59,542 nt of DNA, taken from the NCBI GenBank assembly GCA_009103225.1, contig RHPI01002090.1, forward strand, positions 1,048,945 to 1,108,486, given 5' to 3'. The notes beneath the pieces were generated by a model. The model had not been told where the DNA came from. It ran no database searches and saw only the letters and a program-made list of their open reading frames with translations. Shown here piece by piece: positions 33,771 to 48,398 of this stretch. The position numbers and the translations under genes are program-made. Origin of the DNA: Chlorokybus atmophyticus. Taxonomy: Eukaryota; Streptophyta; Chlorokybophyceae; Chlorokybales; Chlorokybaceae. How positions within the stretch are numbered: position 1 is the first letter of the stretch; each line of letters begins with the position of its first letter.

Positions 33771-34291
33771 TGTAACAGCACCACCGTCGCCGGTGATGCC
33801 CCTTCAATCCTCTACCCCAACACCCACATTGCCTATGGCAAGCCTTTCAACGGCGTGGCCGCCACTAAGCAGAGAACTGAAAAGTCCCCACATCAGATTG
33901 ATGTGACCTTTTATATCAAGAGTATATCAACTATATACCTCTCGATAATCAACTCACAACTAGACATCGACCCTACAGATAGGGTAGTTAGGAAATCTAG
34001 CGTGAGCCAATCACAGCTCAGATAAGGTACCTATCGATAAGATACCTATCCAAAGATACCTATCGTAAGGTACCTAACGAGATAGTGATCACATTATATC
34101 AAATGTGACACTAAATAGGCTTGAATAGGCGGTTTTTACACCCATTGGGACTTATTTAAGCTATGATAAAGCATCATAGCCTTTAATAAGCGAGGAACCG
34201 TAGAAAAGAGGTATAAATAAGCATATTTAATTCATACGAAATGTGTTATTTAGGTAGCAATAATACCCCTATTATTATTGCTCCCGTTACA
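33771..34291 (-). repeat. G2 5' LTR (right copy)
   Basis: 521 bases start TGTAACAG and end CCGTTACA on the plus strand. The sequence is nearly identical to 13312-13838 and is followed by the TSD AACTC. It contains the same GGTACCTATCG repeats at 34025-34081. Confidence 0.95.
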
Positions 34292-34740
34292 AACTCGCAT
34301 ATTTGTAAAAGGTGCTTCGTTTCATACGAAAGTGTCTAACCCACATCTCATTAGCCTATACAGCAGTCACGAACTCGTCAAACCAAGCCACACATCTTGG
34401 GAAAACGTACTAACTGCCTGTCTGTACGTGGCTACGCTGTTTGGCCAACATAACAGACATCCTTGTAAATGCATCGTGACGCTCTGAGCGCATGCGTTGA
34501 CGGCGACGCACAGCAGCCCTTCTCAACACTCTTGCATGAGCAGCCATCTATTGACGGATGAGTAGAACAAGCACAACCATGATGACCAGAGTGAGTCCAC
34601 GAGGCCGAACCATGTCTGCGCACAACGCATGTGATGAGAGACAATGCTAGCCAGTTAGCTTCAATACGAACAACATCCACCACACTCAACAACATCATGT
34701 AGTCATCAACTTCTCTCATAGACACATCATGTTAACTGCT
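34292..34740 (-). pseudogene. Harbinger transposase, N-terminal exons
   Basis: The minus strand gives MSMREVDDYMMLLSVVDVVR from about 34725. Nearer the G2 insertion comes WFDEFVTAV, an in-frame TAG, then ANEMWVRHFRMKRSTF. The last part is the Phe/Arg-rich helix that precedes the DDE core in Harbinger transposases, and it continues at 13306. The TSD of G2 (34292-34296) marks the cut. Small frame changes are present on both sides. Confidence 0.72.
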
Positions 34741-35133
34741 GCTGCTGGTCTGCCTTCGTGTGTAGGTACACACGAACTTGACGCTGGAGCAACACACTCT
34801 GCCAACTAGGCAAGCAGGCCGAAAAACTTGTCGCCGCCTGATCGCATGATCATTTCCCCACTCTACCACCGCACCCACCCCTCCCACCCACCCCGCCGAA
34901 TTCAATATTGATGCCCCCGCCGCCCCCGCTGCTTTTGCTACCGTGTAGGCCTAGAAGCCAGTGCAAGCCTAGCTGGACGTCGCGAAGAGCGTCGGTTACC
35001 GCGAGAACTAATCCCCGCGCCGCTAATTCCATAGTGCGAAACGCGGTTAGAGTTACGCGGTGTCAGTGACCCTAACTCCAGAGTTAACAGCTGCGCTAAC
35101 CCCGCGCCGCTAACTCCCGGTGCAAAACGACCC
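34741..35133. other. Right subterminal region and TIR of Harbinger
   Basis: There is no gene. Short TIR-like blocks are repeated: CCGCTAATTCCATAGTGCGAA (about 35020-35040) is a diverged copy of the CGCTAACTCCCGGTGCAAAA end (35108-35128). The region is Pro-codon-like CCCACC-rich near 34860-34920. The terminal repeat ends at 35133. Confidence 0.7.
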
Positions 35134-35236
35134 TGATGAAGTGACCATTTACAATGTTACTAGACCGAGAAACAATGACCGCGAAATTCGTCTGCAAGGC
35201 AGGAATTAAACCCGGGTCTCAAGCTCCGATGACCAA

Positions 35237-35315
35237 TGTCACAGCCCATACGACCATATAAGACTTGGTGCTTTTAATGTCGATGTGTGGTTATCTAAAG
35301 TACCTTCCCGTTACA
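35237..35315 (-). repeat. T1 right LTR (79 bp)
   Basis: This copy has TGTCACAGCCCA at its left and CCCGTTACA at its right, followed by the TSD CCACC. It is the 5' LTR in element orientation. On the minus strand it is followed by TTGGTCATCGGAGC and a tRNA-like box-B segment GGGTTTAATTCC. Confidence 0.88.
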
Positions 35316-35320
35316 CCACC

Positions 35321-37192
35321 AGTATAACCGTTGCGCTTCTTTGGGTGTTTTGTGTATACCCAAATGCCCAGCATACAGCGGGTCGTGCACTATTTGGAAG
35401 CATTGCTTACGCAAGTCGTTCGAGTTGGGAATCGCCAGCTCTCCCTTATACCACAAATTGGCAACAGCAGTAAGCTGTTGTACGTTGGTGTAACTGCAAC
35501 ACCAGCTATCTAAGGCATAACCTGTGGACACTTCCTTTAAGAAAGGGTGTTCAGTCTGTTGCGCGTTACGCGTACTGCGGGAGTGCGTAAGTGCAAAAAG
35601 GGCAGTGCTACGCCTTGGTGGATCCGCCACATTGGTGCGACCTGAATGGTATTGCCAAGTGGAAGTGAAACGAGTAATGAACTCATTCCACCTAGCTTGC
35701 CCTTTTGACAAGTGTTGTTGCGTATGAAAAAGGGTTAGCAGGTTATGATAAGTAATTACCGAAAACTCCACACCTTCCAAGTAGCAACGCCATGTGCGTA
35801 ACGCGCGCACAACCCCGAGCGGTTCTTGCTTAGTAGTTGTGTAATTGCGCTCAGCAGGATTGAACTTTCTGCTTTCATATGCACACGACCTGTCATTGTA
35901 GAACTGCCCCATACCTAATGGTGGAAGCATCACTAATCACCATAAAAGGTTTGGTAAGGTTGGGGACGACCAACACAAGAGCTTGTGTCAATGCATCCTT
36001 AATGCAAATAACAGCAACCTCGTGTGTGTGTGCCTCCGTTCACACGAATTCAACAGTTTTTTGAAGTAAAGATGTACAAAGGAATTGCCATGCTATAATA
36101 TGCATGCATGAACTTGCGGAAATAATTAGCTAGTCGTAAGAAAGCAGGTAATTGATGTACATCCTCAGGTGGTGGCCAATCCTTCAGTGCACACACCTTT
36201 CAAGGATCTGGTTTCACTCTTTACTTGCCAATCACATGCCCTAAAAAGGGTGATTTGTCCTTTGCAAAGTTGCATTTGAACAAGTTTGCATAGAATTTGT
36301 GTTTGCGCAACTTGGATAAAACCAACTCCACATGCTTGTGGTGTTCCTCACGGGTTTTGCTGAACACAATAATGTCGTAAAGATAGACAAGTACAAACTG
36401 CACAATTTGTCAGCAAATACAGCGTTCATTGCTGGTGCATTTGTTCACCCGAATGGCAACAATTTGTACTTAAAGTGACCTATTGGGGTACGAATTACAG
36501 TCTTCTGTATATTTAACGAATCTCAATGATAACCACTGATAACCATTCGTTAGATCTAGTATGCTAAACACTGCTGCACCCGACAGCTTATTAAACAAAT
36601 CATCAATCGCGGCAAAGGGTATATGTTTTGCACACCTATTTTTATTAATGCACGGTAATCAACACACATTCGTAGCTTGCCATACTTTGTGGGCACGAAC
36701 GGGTGCACGAAAAGGAGATATGCTCTTTGTTGTTAGACCTTGTCCGATAACTCTTTAAGCTGTTTTTCATTTTCGCGTGTTCTAATGGACTTAACCTGTA
36801 AATAGGCGGCCACGCTGGCTTTGTCTCTTTTTCTAACGGAATGGTATGATGTATTTTTCCATTAGGCAATTTCGGGAGTTCATTCTGAATGACATCCGCG
36901 TATGGTTCCGTATGTGATTGCACTAAGTGGTCAATTACAACCGATTCGGCAGGTGTTGCCACTTGTCGCGAGTGCATTAAATACACCTCTTCACGTTTGC
37001 GCATGCAACGTTTCGGTTGCATAATAGAGAGGAGCGGAACATTGTCACAAACAACACGTGCAACTGAAGGCACAGTCAAAGTCACCATACTTGTGCCCTT
37101 ACGAAGGGTGTAAATATTGGCAGGAGAGTTCATTGCCAACCTGCTTCAATGTGCCACTGTTCCTCTAAAACAACATCCCCCCCGAGAAGATT
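35321..37192 (-). pseudogene. G1 pol remnant (integrase start, RNase H, RT)
   Basis: The minus strand continues G1 behind T1. It reads VHDPLYAGHLGIHKT (integrase zinc region), then RNase H (CAYESRKFNPAERNYTTTKQE), then RT pieces (LVYLYDIIVFSKTREEH, where the canonical YLDD is YLYD), and a protease-to-RT linker (QPKRCMRKREEVYLMHSRQV). It matches G2 throughout but is shorter and heavily decayed, with many stops and frameshifts. The loss of the second catalytic Asp in RT shows that it is dead. Its order is interrupted by T2 at 37198. Confidence 0.88.
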
Positions 37193-37197
37193 GATAT

Positions 37198-37749
37198 CGT
37201 AACGCGGGGCTTAGCCGACTAAGCCATGGTAGCAAAAGTCGCTGCCATGAGAGGTTGTGTATTGCTTATTAATGCTTCATAAGCCCTTCTTAGCCTATTC
37301 CACATTAACCGGCATTACATTCAACCCGGCTTTAACCGCGATTTTACCTGCACATCTTGGCCCTTCATGACCGGCGGGACTTGCTCGCGTCCGGTCATGA
37401 CCAGCCATTACCGGTCATGCCGCGTAATTTTCCGCGGCGACTTGCCACGTTGCCGCGCAGGAGCGACACTGCGCGCCGACTCAGTCAGCTTCACCTCACA
37501 GGTTATTGTTAACCAATCACACTAACTGCCTTGGATCGTTTCCGACGGTCGCCGAAAATCTACCCACTCGCGCGCATCTTGCGCCCGGTGGGATTTGATC
37601 CCGCAACCTTTGGAGCTCCGATAGCAATGTAACGCGGGGCTTAGCCGACTAAGCCATGGTAGCAAAAGTCGCTGCCATGAGAGGTTGTGTATTGCTTATT
37701 AAAGCTTCATAAGCCCTTCTTAGCCTATTCCACATTAACCGGCATTACA
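37198..37749 (-). mobile_element. T2: TRIM-like element with 122-bp LTRs
   Basis: Two nearly identical 122-bp repeats lie at 37198-37319 and 37628-37749. They start TGTAACGCGGGGC (CGTAACGC on the left) and end CCGGCATTACA. GATAT flanks both sides (37193-37197 and 37750-37754). The internal 308 bases have no coding capacity. On the minus strand TTGCTATCGGAGC next to the right LTR resembles the primer sites of G1 and G2. The whole element is 552 bp, a terminal-repeat retrotransposon in miniature inserted in the protease region of G1. Confidence 0.92.
37570..37690 (-). other. tRNA-like sequence (A and B boxes) across the T2 LTR/leader junction
   Basis: On the minus strand the LTR end carries TGGCTTAGTCGG, matching the A-box rule TRGYNNARNNG. 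The leader just after it carries GGATCAAATCC, containing a GWTCRANNC B box. The two lie about 55 bases apart, with a D-arm-like GGCTTAGTCGGCTAAGCC. A complete cloverleaf is not evident, so this is a tRNA-like Pol III promoter candidate and not a tRNA gene. Confidence 0.6.
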
Positions 37750-37754
37750 GATAT

Positions 37755-39689
37755 CCACTCCAATGAAGGTTGGTCAGGTTTTTTGGCCGTTAATTACAAA
37801 GCACCCTTTTAACTCTCCTATTGCATTAATAGTGGAACTAGCAGCACGAACATATGCCGTAACTGATGTGAAAGGTATATTACTACGTTTCACCCAAGCA
37901 TTTTTAATAAGGTTATGGCTTGCACCAGTATCGATCAATGATGTACATGGTGTGCCCATAAGTTGACTCTCAAATCTCCATTTGAGCGGTATCAAATGAC
38001 CATCATATATAGCTATTGTTGAAGTGCCGTGATATACAACAGGCTTGACAAAGATCACCAACAATGGTGATGTTTCTTTATCTTTGCGTGAGAGTTGATA
38101 ACTTTTCCCCCTTTTAACAAACGTAACCACCGGCCATGATATTGAGGGATAACTACACGTGCATCGATAGCATGGTGTAGTTGCAACTCGTGTAATTGCT
38201 TGATAGCAACTCATAAAATGGTATTAATAAAAACATAGCCATTTGTGTTAGCTAACACTGGTGGTGTGCTCATATCAATCGATACAACTAATACTTCACA
38301 ACGCAGGGAAACTTTATCACAAAGTACATAGTTTTTAATGTCGTTCTGCTCAACTATGCTACCAACCACGGACAATTCCTATTTCTTGTCCTTTTGCTGC
38401 TTGGCCTTTTGTGCGTTCTGCTTTAAATAGCTCCTGGCCTCCACGTGGCCCGTCTTCTTGCAGTTGTTGCAAGTGAGGTTGGGCTTGGCCGCTTTGGAGG
38501 GACCAGCAGGATTAGCCTAAGGGTGCACACGCTTGAGAATCTTAAAGCCCGAGTGTGGCTTGGCAGAGTCGGTGGCGGGACGATTTTGAGACACAGTTTA
38601 TGCGGTTTGCACACCCCTTGTCACGCTGCCCACAGTCGTCACCACGTTCATTAATATGGGAAGCTCATCCGCTGACCACTCTGTGCCCGTTAACTGATTG
38701 ATGGCCACCAACTTCGGAAGATTAATGTCGGGGCCACGCCTAAACATGTCCAACTCATTAGCATCACTTAATGGCAACTTGTCGGCATTGATTTTGCTGA
38801 CACAGCATGGGAAGTCCTAAATGTATTGTTAAACAGCACAACCACTCTGTCGCAGGTTGTGAAGTTGGTTGCGAGCTTGCTGAGCGGGGTCGGTGCCACC
38901 GTAGTGCTATTTCATGAAAGCGCACAATTGGCTCATTTCCCGCCCGAGCTTTACATTACGTTGTTTGCGGCGGTGCCACTTTGAAAGAGCATCATACGGA
39001 ATTAGCAACTCAGCCACACGCAACTTCCTTTCCTAAAAAATGCGGAGGGAGTTGACATGGTGTCTCGCTTCACGAGCCTGTCAAAAATGGCCGTTTACTT
39101 TTGGGGAGCGAACTCAGAAGGACGAGGGAGGGCTTAAACGGGTGGTGCGCCATCAGCATGTTGAAGGCGCTTGATTATGTTCACAACACGTTTCCCTTCA
39201 TTCATTCTATGCCTCCCAATCTCTCCCCATAAAAGTGGTGAGCTTGGAGACCATTTCCGCCATGTAGAAGAGGAATTCATGAGAGAGATATTCGCCTCAC
39301 GAGGTTCCTCATCATAGGCGCCAAGGAAGTGGTCCATCGAGTCCTACTTTGTCGTGCAAGTAGAAACCTTGGGAAATGATGGCGATGGCCTGTTGGGTTC
39401 AACCGAATCATCCACAACCTTGGCAGCTTGAGACTCATCAGGTGCATCATCTGGATTCGGTATATCCTCCATGATGGAAATTCATCCTCACGGGAAAGTG
39501 GCTCCTGTTATAAGCTCTCCCCCTTTAAAATGGGCACCGAGTTTTCCTTCATATGTCTCCATGCCGCCTCTTTGATGGCTTTTGAGACGTGGAGGTAGCG
39601 CAGGGAAGCAAACTTGGACTTGAGGGCACGTAGACGAATAGAAGGCCCCCTAAAAGTCCCCATGTCACCCCCCAGCTCCTAGATACCAA
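37755..39689 (-). pseudogene. G1 protease and Gag remnant with leader
   Basis: The minus strand reads SLIDTGASHNLIKNAWV (protease), then a TAG at the same Gag/Pol junction as in G2, then a decayed Gag. The zinc-knuckle region is near 38430-38480, and later NIIKRLQHADGAPPV-like blocks correspond to the G2 Gag. The leader carries the primer site TTGGTATCTAGGAGCTGG (39672-39689). Many stops and deletions are present. Confidence 0.85.
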
Positions 39690-40258
39690 TGTAACAGCTG
39701 TCGGCATCGCCGCCGACAACCCTTCAATCCTCTACCCCAACACCCACATCATCAAAGACAAGCCGTATTACACCGCACCGGCAGCATGGTGCTGCAAAGG
39801 GGTTAAAAACTGATTGAGGTTTCAACAGTTGATGGGCCGTTTATATAAAGAGTATAACATAGTAATGTATCTCGAGATTGAACTCACAACCAGATATCAT
39901 CCCTACAGATAGGGTTGCCGTTAGAGATCTCGCGTCAGCCAATTAGAGCTCAGATATAAAACCATAAGGTCCTCAACGATAAGGTACCTAGCAATAAGGT
40001 ACCTAACTTTATATTTGACTATAGTGATCGCGTATATGGAATGCGACACTAGTGTCGCAACACTAGTAGTACTACATAGCTTGATAGGCGCTTCTACACC
40101 CAGTGGGCTTTAACAAAGCTATAGTAACATATTATAAGCTTTGCTAAGCAAGGAACCGTAAAAAAAGCGATATAAACAAGTATTCAATTATACTTATTCA
40201 TAAATAATGTACCATTAAAATAGCGATAATACCCCTATTATTTTTTGCTCCCATTACA
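39690..40258 (-). repeat. G1 5' LTR (only copy in window)
   Basis: The repeat starts TGTAACAGCTG and ends CCCATTACA. It shares many blocks with the G2 LTR (CCTTCAATCCTCTACCCCAA, AAGGTACCTA repeats, TAATACCCCTATTA). It is about 569 bases long. The partner LTR is not in the window, so the left end of G1 is lost. Confidence 0.85.
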
Positions 40259-43512
<3,254 letters not shown>

Positions 43513-46500
43513 CTAAAGGGCAACAAACTGCCCAATAAGGGACACATAGACACCCGGGTTCTGTCGAAGGAAGCGTATCAAGTCAGGTCGATCTATCGAG
43601 AACATCATGCCCTCAGTCACCACTGTGAACGAGGTTTCTGCCAGCCCTCCTTTGAGTAGTGCATCCACCTCGCAAACAAATGCCCCTTCCCCAACTTTGC
43701 AGGGTTCCTCATCTTCTGAGACCTGTTGTGGAACAGATATCATGAGATCAACCAACTACAACACTGGCCAACAACACGTTGGGTGTGACCATTTTGCCAC
43801 AGCAAAGGCAACTAGCAACCTGCAACTCTGCGACAGCAGAACAGAAGAGGTAGCCTGCAGATGCTGGGGAAGCTGCTGTCCACAAGGTTGTACCAGCGCG
43901 CCAGCAAGGCTGCAACACTTGTTCCAGCTCCAACTTCTGTTGTCTGCACATGGCGGCGAGTTAGTCGGAGTTCAAAACTGCCACAAATGCAATATGTACC
44001 GGACAGCGAGTCAACAAACCTGTTCATCGCACCAAAGACAGAGTTCTTATCAATGGCGAAGCGTGATCCCAAGCGCCTCACGTGTGCTAAGTGCTGCACG
44101 CCATCCAAAGCCTGGGGACCAAAGGTTGCCAGCAAAGCCTCCTGTCACCGCTGACAGTCAGCTGCTGTTGCCCTCAACGGGTTTTCAAAATTGACAGAGC
44201 AGCCTCCAATGTTGCGGTTGCACACGAGAACTGGCAGCCATGGCAGGCTGCTGGTATCCAGGCAGAAGTGTGCAAGAATGCCGCGCTACAAACGGACCAA
44301 CACACCCTCACCTTGGTAAACTGGACCACAGTCACACGCGTTGCAGCATAAACAGATACGCAGCAAGGTTCGTCTTCAACCAAGGAGGTTTCACCAAACA
44401 GATCCCCTACCTGTTGCAATACATTTGAGACAACCGAAGGTTGTGGCATTAGCTACAAGAAAGGAGCCATGCACTCTAAGACAGGCACACGCACCGCCAG
44501 GTAATGCTCATGGCCATGCCACAAGCCATCACAGCTGGGAAGGCACTTCAAGCTGCCTGACTGTGTGGCCGGATGCACAACTTGGCACGCGCCTTCCACA
44601 ACAATGAAGCAGAGGCTGCCTTCGCTACCATCCTGCACAATCTGAGCCCCTTTTGGATAGCTGATGCGCCTTGCTGCCTGCAGTATGCCGACTGCATCCC
44701 TGCAAGTGCCAAAGGCAGGTTGAGCGAACCACAATCGAATGCCAGCCTGTGCAACCAGCAGGCAAGCCTACCCGCAGGACTTCGATGAGTTACCGAGAAC
44801 ACAACTTTGCTGCACTAGCTGCAACATCTCCATAGCCTCTGCATTGTCTGGTGCAACACATGCATCCACTAGTATCGTTTCTCCCTCATGCGCCACCTGC
44901 ACGTGAGAGAAGAATGGTACCAGAGCACGCAACAGGTCTGGCCGTTATGGATGTGACAGCAGAGCAGCGGGGCAGGATGATATCGCCAAACACGCACAGC
45001 CATCGAATGAAGTGCATGCAATTGTACATGCCGCTCACCATCAAACCACTGTTAGGGGGCACTGTGTGATCAGCTACATGAACCAGCCATAACCGACATT
45101 TCACTTCATCTGGTAACTGAGAGTCACAAAGGGAAGTATCAACACGTGCAACATGGACAACTTGTTTCAGTAACCTTCACGTGTGATGCAGCACCTGCTC
45201 AAGCACAGAGATGGGGGTGTGGATGGGGGGGACCCCAGCTTCATGAAGAATGAGTGAGTGCCTTGCAGATGGAAATGCTTTGAGCTCCTCTGCCCGCGCC
45301 CTCGACACTACTTGGTCACGGTACATCTGCAACGCATGCTTGTTAGAGTTGAACGTTTCAGACACCCACAGGTTTAGGCTGCCGTGCTGATACCTGCTCG
45401 ACGAGTGCAGGATTCGTGTGTGTGTCTGCTGAATATGCAATACTGTGTCCGCCAAAGCTAACCTCAAAGCCGACACAAGGAATAACGTGCAAACTGGAAG
45501 AAACATATGGCATTAGTGAGCATACAGCTACCCCTGTACACAAATGACCTGGCAAGCACATAGGTCTGCGGACATTGACAGAGAGCTTACCTATAAAAGA
45601 ATCGAAAAAACCCACCATGAATATTTACAGTTTCCCCCATGCGTACTCTCCTAAAATTACAAAGCGACCGTAGCACCTCCACGGACAATTCGGACACGGC
45701 TGCATACTTGCGCAGGAAGGACTCAAAAATGGTTTTGGTAGTGTAGATGGTCACAGCCTGCGTCCAGCAAAAAGCATGTTAAATGCCGCATATGACAGTT
45801 GTTACACAAGAGCACCACACAGAGGGCGTCAAACCTGGCCTCCTAGAAACCTTTGAAACGTTCCAGCGTCATGGTCAGCATGGCAATGGGTAAGAACGAT
45901 ACCACTGATGACTGACGCAGGAACACCCATGTCCTGCGCACACACACAGCAGTTGGTGCAAGTGTTGTCGTGCACACCAAGTATGAAAGGAAAATGAAAC
46001 GAGTACTGCACAGTGGCCAAACCTGTAAGACGCCAAATGATTCCGGAGGAGGATCGACCATCAGGCCTCTCCGATTGACCCACATGACAAACCCCGTCGT
46101 GTTGCCCTCTGGGTCAAACCCGTGTGATGAGCCCAGCATGGTGACTCCAAACAAAGCAGGAGAAAAAGTCAACGGCTTTGTTTTACAGCTGCACTTCAAG
46201 GCTGGTGGTTCTTCCATTGTTGCTGGCGCGGATGTTGTTGGAGAATCTGTAATGTAACCGTTCACTGGTGCGTGCCTAATGTCATGATCAAACTCACGAG
46301 TGGTGCGCCTGACGCTATGCATGGTAACTCGTGACACTTGGTCCTGTGGCAAGTCCCAAAGCGACATTGGACGGTACACGCTCCGTGGTGAAGACATGAA
46401 CTCTCGAGGAGCATGCTTGGTGACTCGTTTCATAGCTCTATCGCGCCGGAAGTCCGGGGTTGGCTCCCTACAATCGCAACACAATCAGAATTACTGACAT

Positions 46501-48398
46501 GCATTGCTCGCGAGGACGAACACTTGGGCTTGTGTATAAACAGTACAGTGCCCAGTGTGTCTCACTGATTGCTTCTTATGGCAAGTGGGGAAACACGTGT
46601 TGTGAGAGTTGTCAATGGTTGCAGCTGTCATAGGTTGTAATCAAGCAGGGCACGCACCACTGTCCAGGGACTCGGGCGATGACAGTCCCTGCTGAAGAAA
46701 TTACAAATTCCGCAATGCGTTCCCCACTGGACGCATGACTTAAATTTCGTATGCCATGCCTTCCAGCCATTGGAACCGCTTCAACCTCCAATGACTGGCC
46801 ATCCTCCGCTTGGATGACAGCCTTGCCGTGCTCATCAAACAAAGTAAAGCACAAGAGCTTCTCTATGGACAGCCGCGGTCGATCCCTGCAGATGACAAAA
46901 ACGCCAATTGCGGCCGTTCACAATATGCCAGTACAATAAACTGAACACACCCTACTTGGACCATAGGTAGGGGAACAGGCAAGTTAATTGCTTGTTATAC
47001 TCGTGCAGTGTAACTATAACCTGAAATATACCCAGCAAAGAAAGCCAGCATCTAGCTGCATTGCTGACCTGTCGAGGTACTGGGCCTCTTTGAGGACGTC
47101 GCACCAGCGTTGGTTGCGCATGTACTCCTCACAGTGGTCATCTGCTGGGTCCACATCCGAAGGTCCCTGAAGTGAAGATGCGGGTAAGCTACCACGCTGC
47201 AACTAAGGCAACCTCCACAGCCTCTCCCCCCCCCCCCCCCCCCCNTGCTCAGCACTTGATATGCACCCTAGTCGCAAGTACACTTTCCCAACCATGCACC
47301 TCAAGCTTGACAAGTACCAAGAGCTACGAGATTGCACATCAGAGATTGCAATCGCTCACCATCAACGTCTCTTGGAACACCATGCGCATCCTGGTCTCAT
47401 ACTCCAACGTCGTGATCAGATTGACACGCTTCCCGAGAACAAAGTAGTTGTAGTAGGCCTGACCATGGAGCGATATGAGCAACACGAGTTTACTTCCAGC
47501 AAGGCGGCCATCAGCTGCCAACAACTTACAGGAAACTCAAACTCCGCCTTGCTAATGCCAAGGGACCTGGAAAACATGGCGTCTGCACCATACACCACGT
47601 AATAAGTGGGGACAGTGTTTCCAGGTAGCTTCATCGTATCCTGCACAGCACTTGAAATTAACATTGTGCCCCCNAGGCGCATGTGGGAGGTGTTGCATGT
47701 GTGGCTGATGATTGAATAATAGAAGTGCAATGTGTGATCTCTCGTTACCGGTCAACAACACATACACCCATGGAGGCGATTTGTGCGACTGTGTTGGCTC
47801 ACGAGCAACCACTACAAGTTGCCACCAGAACTTAATGCTCGCTGCCCCCCCCTTTCCCCCGCGCAGGCTTTAACCGGTACATAGCCCTCTCTGACTGCAC
47901 TGCATATCTATGCTGGCAGCATTGATCGGCTGCCACGGTATATTGCATGGCAAGCGAACAACTGAAACAAGTCAGCTGCAGACATTTTGGCCAAGCTAGC
48001 CAGTAGCGTGTTGCGCAATTTGCTGTGCCAAGCAAATGGACATGAGTTGCAACCGACCTGACAGCAAGCCAGCTTCACGTGCACCAAGTGAGCACGAACT
48101 AATCTACTGCAGTACCTCAGTAAAGCTAACGACCGCAACGCTAGCATGAACACACCTGTTCTGCAAAATAGAGCAGCCCTGCTTGACATAAAAAACTGCA
48201 TTTTGCAAATAAAAAAAAAGATGGGGCAAAGAAACGCACCTTGATGGTCTCTGGCGGAATGCCAAATTGCAGGGATCCTATTGGAGTGTTGGGCACAACA
48301 AAGCCGCCCCTGGGCAGCCTGATGTAACCCTTCCCCTCCGCAGAAGAAGGGCACGGACTGGCGACGTCCATGGCTGGCGACTGGTGACTGCCCACCAT
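43513..48398 (-). CDS. Metallo-beta-lactamase-fold / cyclic-nucleotide-binding-domain fusion protein
   Basis: About 14 exons run from the start MVGSHQSPAMDVASPCPSS (48398) to FVAL and a TAG at 43513-43515, most with GT-AG borders. The MBL part shows the zinc motif THCHADHDAG (about 45890), then a PCVGFEVSFGGHSIAYSADTH block and HEAGVPPIHTP (about 45225). Behind it lie two cNMP-fold repeats: YPKGAQIVQDGSEGSLCFIV and GDLFGETSLVEDEPCCVSVY, then VGEGAFVCEVDALL and LIRFLRQNPGVYVSLIGQF. The usual Arg of the phosphate-binding cassette is replaced by Cys. Such fusions suggest a cyclic-nucleotide-gated hydrolase, but the substrate is unknown. A frame slip near 47525 and N gaps at 47245 and 47674 (the latter in an intron) leave the middle uncertain. 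Confidence 0.82.
47226..47245. other. Short poly-C plus N gap in an intron of the MBL/CNBD gene
   Basis: 19 C then N lie between the exons ending near 47170 and 47360. A single N also lies at 47674 after CCCCC. An exon could be missing here. Confidence 0.8.

Larger units (their letters stand above)
13312..34291 (-). mobile_element. G2: chromovirus LTR retrotransposon inside Harbinger, itself split by E
   Basis: LTRs at 13312-13838 and 33771-34291 are near-identical over about 520 bases, start TGTAACAG (TATAACAG on the left) and end CCGTTACA on the plus strand. The 5-bp target duplication AACTC is present at 13307-13311 and 34292-34296. On the minus strand the order is LTR, primer site (33753-33770), gag, protease, RT, RNase H, integrase, chromodomain, polypurine tract AAGTGGGGGGG (about 13840-13853), LTR. 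Without element E the length is about 6.9 kb, normal for a complete chromovirus. The high LTR identity suggests recent insertion relative to G1. Confidence 0.95.
9705..35133. mobile_element. H: PIF/Harbinger-type DNA transposon, split by G2
   Basis: Terminal inverted repeats of about 26 bp start GGGTCGTTT(C/T)GCACCGGG with one mismatch, at 9705 and, reversed, ending at 35133. The flanks are TTA (9702-9704) and TGA (35134-35136). An uninterrupted TTA at the same site in the neighbouring repeat copy shows a 3-bp target duplication, as expected for Harbinger. Removing G2 leaves about 4.4 kb with two genes: a MYB/SANT-like partner (plus strand) and a DDE transposase (minus strand), the usual Harbinger pair. 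The transposase is interrupted by G2, so this copy is inactive. Confidence 0.88.
9221..35315 (-). mobile_element. T1: small LTR element with 79-bp LTRs, host of the Harbinger insertion
   Basis: Two 79-bp terminal repeats begin TGTCACAGCCCA and end CCCGTTACA, at 9221-9299 and 35237-35315. Identical 5-bp flanks CCACC (9216-9220 and 35316-35320) are the target duplication. Inside the left repeat lies a polypurine-like AGTGGGGAGGAA on the minus strand. Inside the right repeat lies a primer-site-like TTGGTCATCGGAGC. The internal part left after removing the Harbinger is only about 0.5 kb (9300-9704 and 35134-35236) and has no coding capacity. It is therefore a TRIM/LARD-like non-autonomous LTR element, probably mobilised by a gypsy relative. 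Confidence 0.85.

Noticed and set aside
37570-37690. A functional tRNA gene on the minus strand
   Set aside because: A and B boxes are good, but no acceptor stem or normal anticodon arm forms, and the sequence spans an LTR junction.
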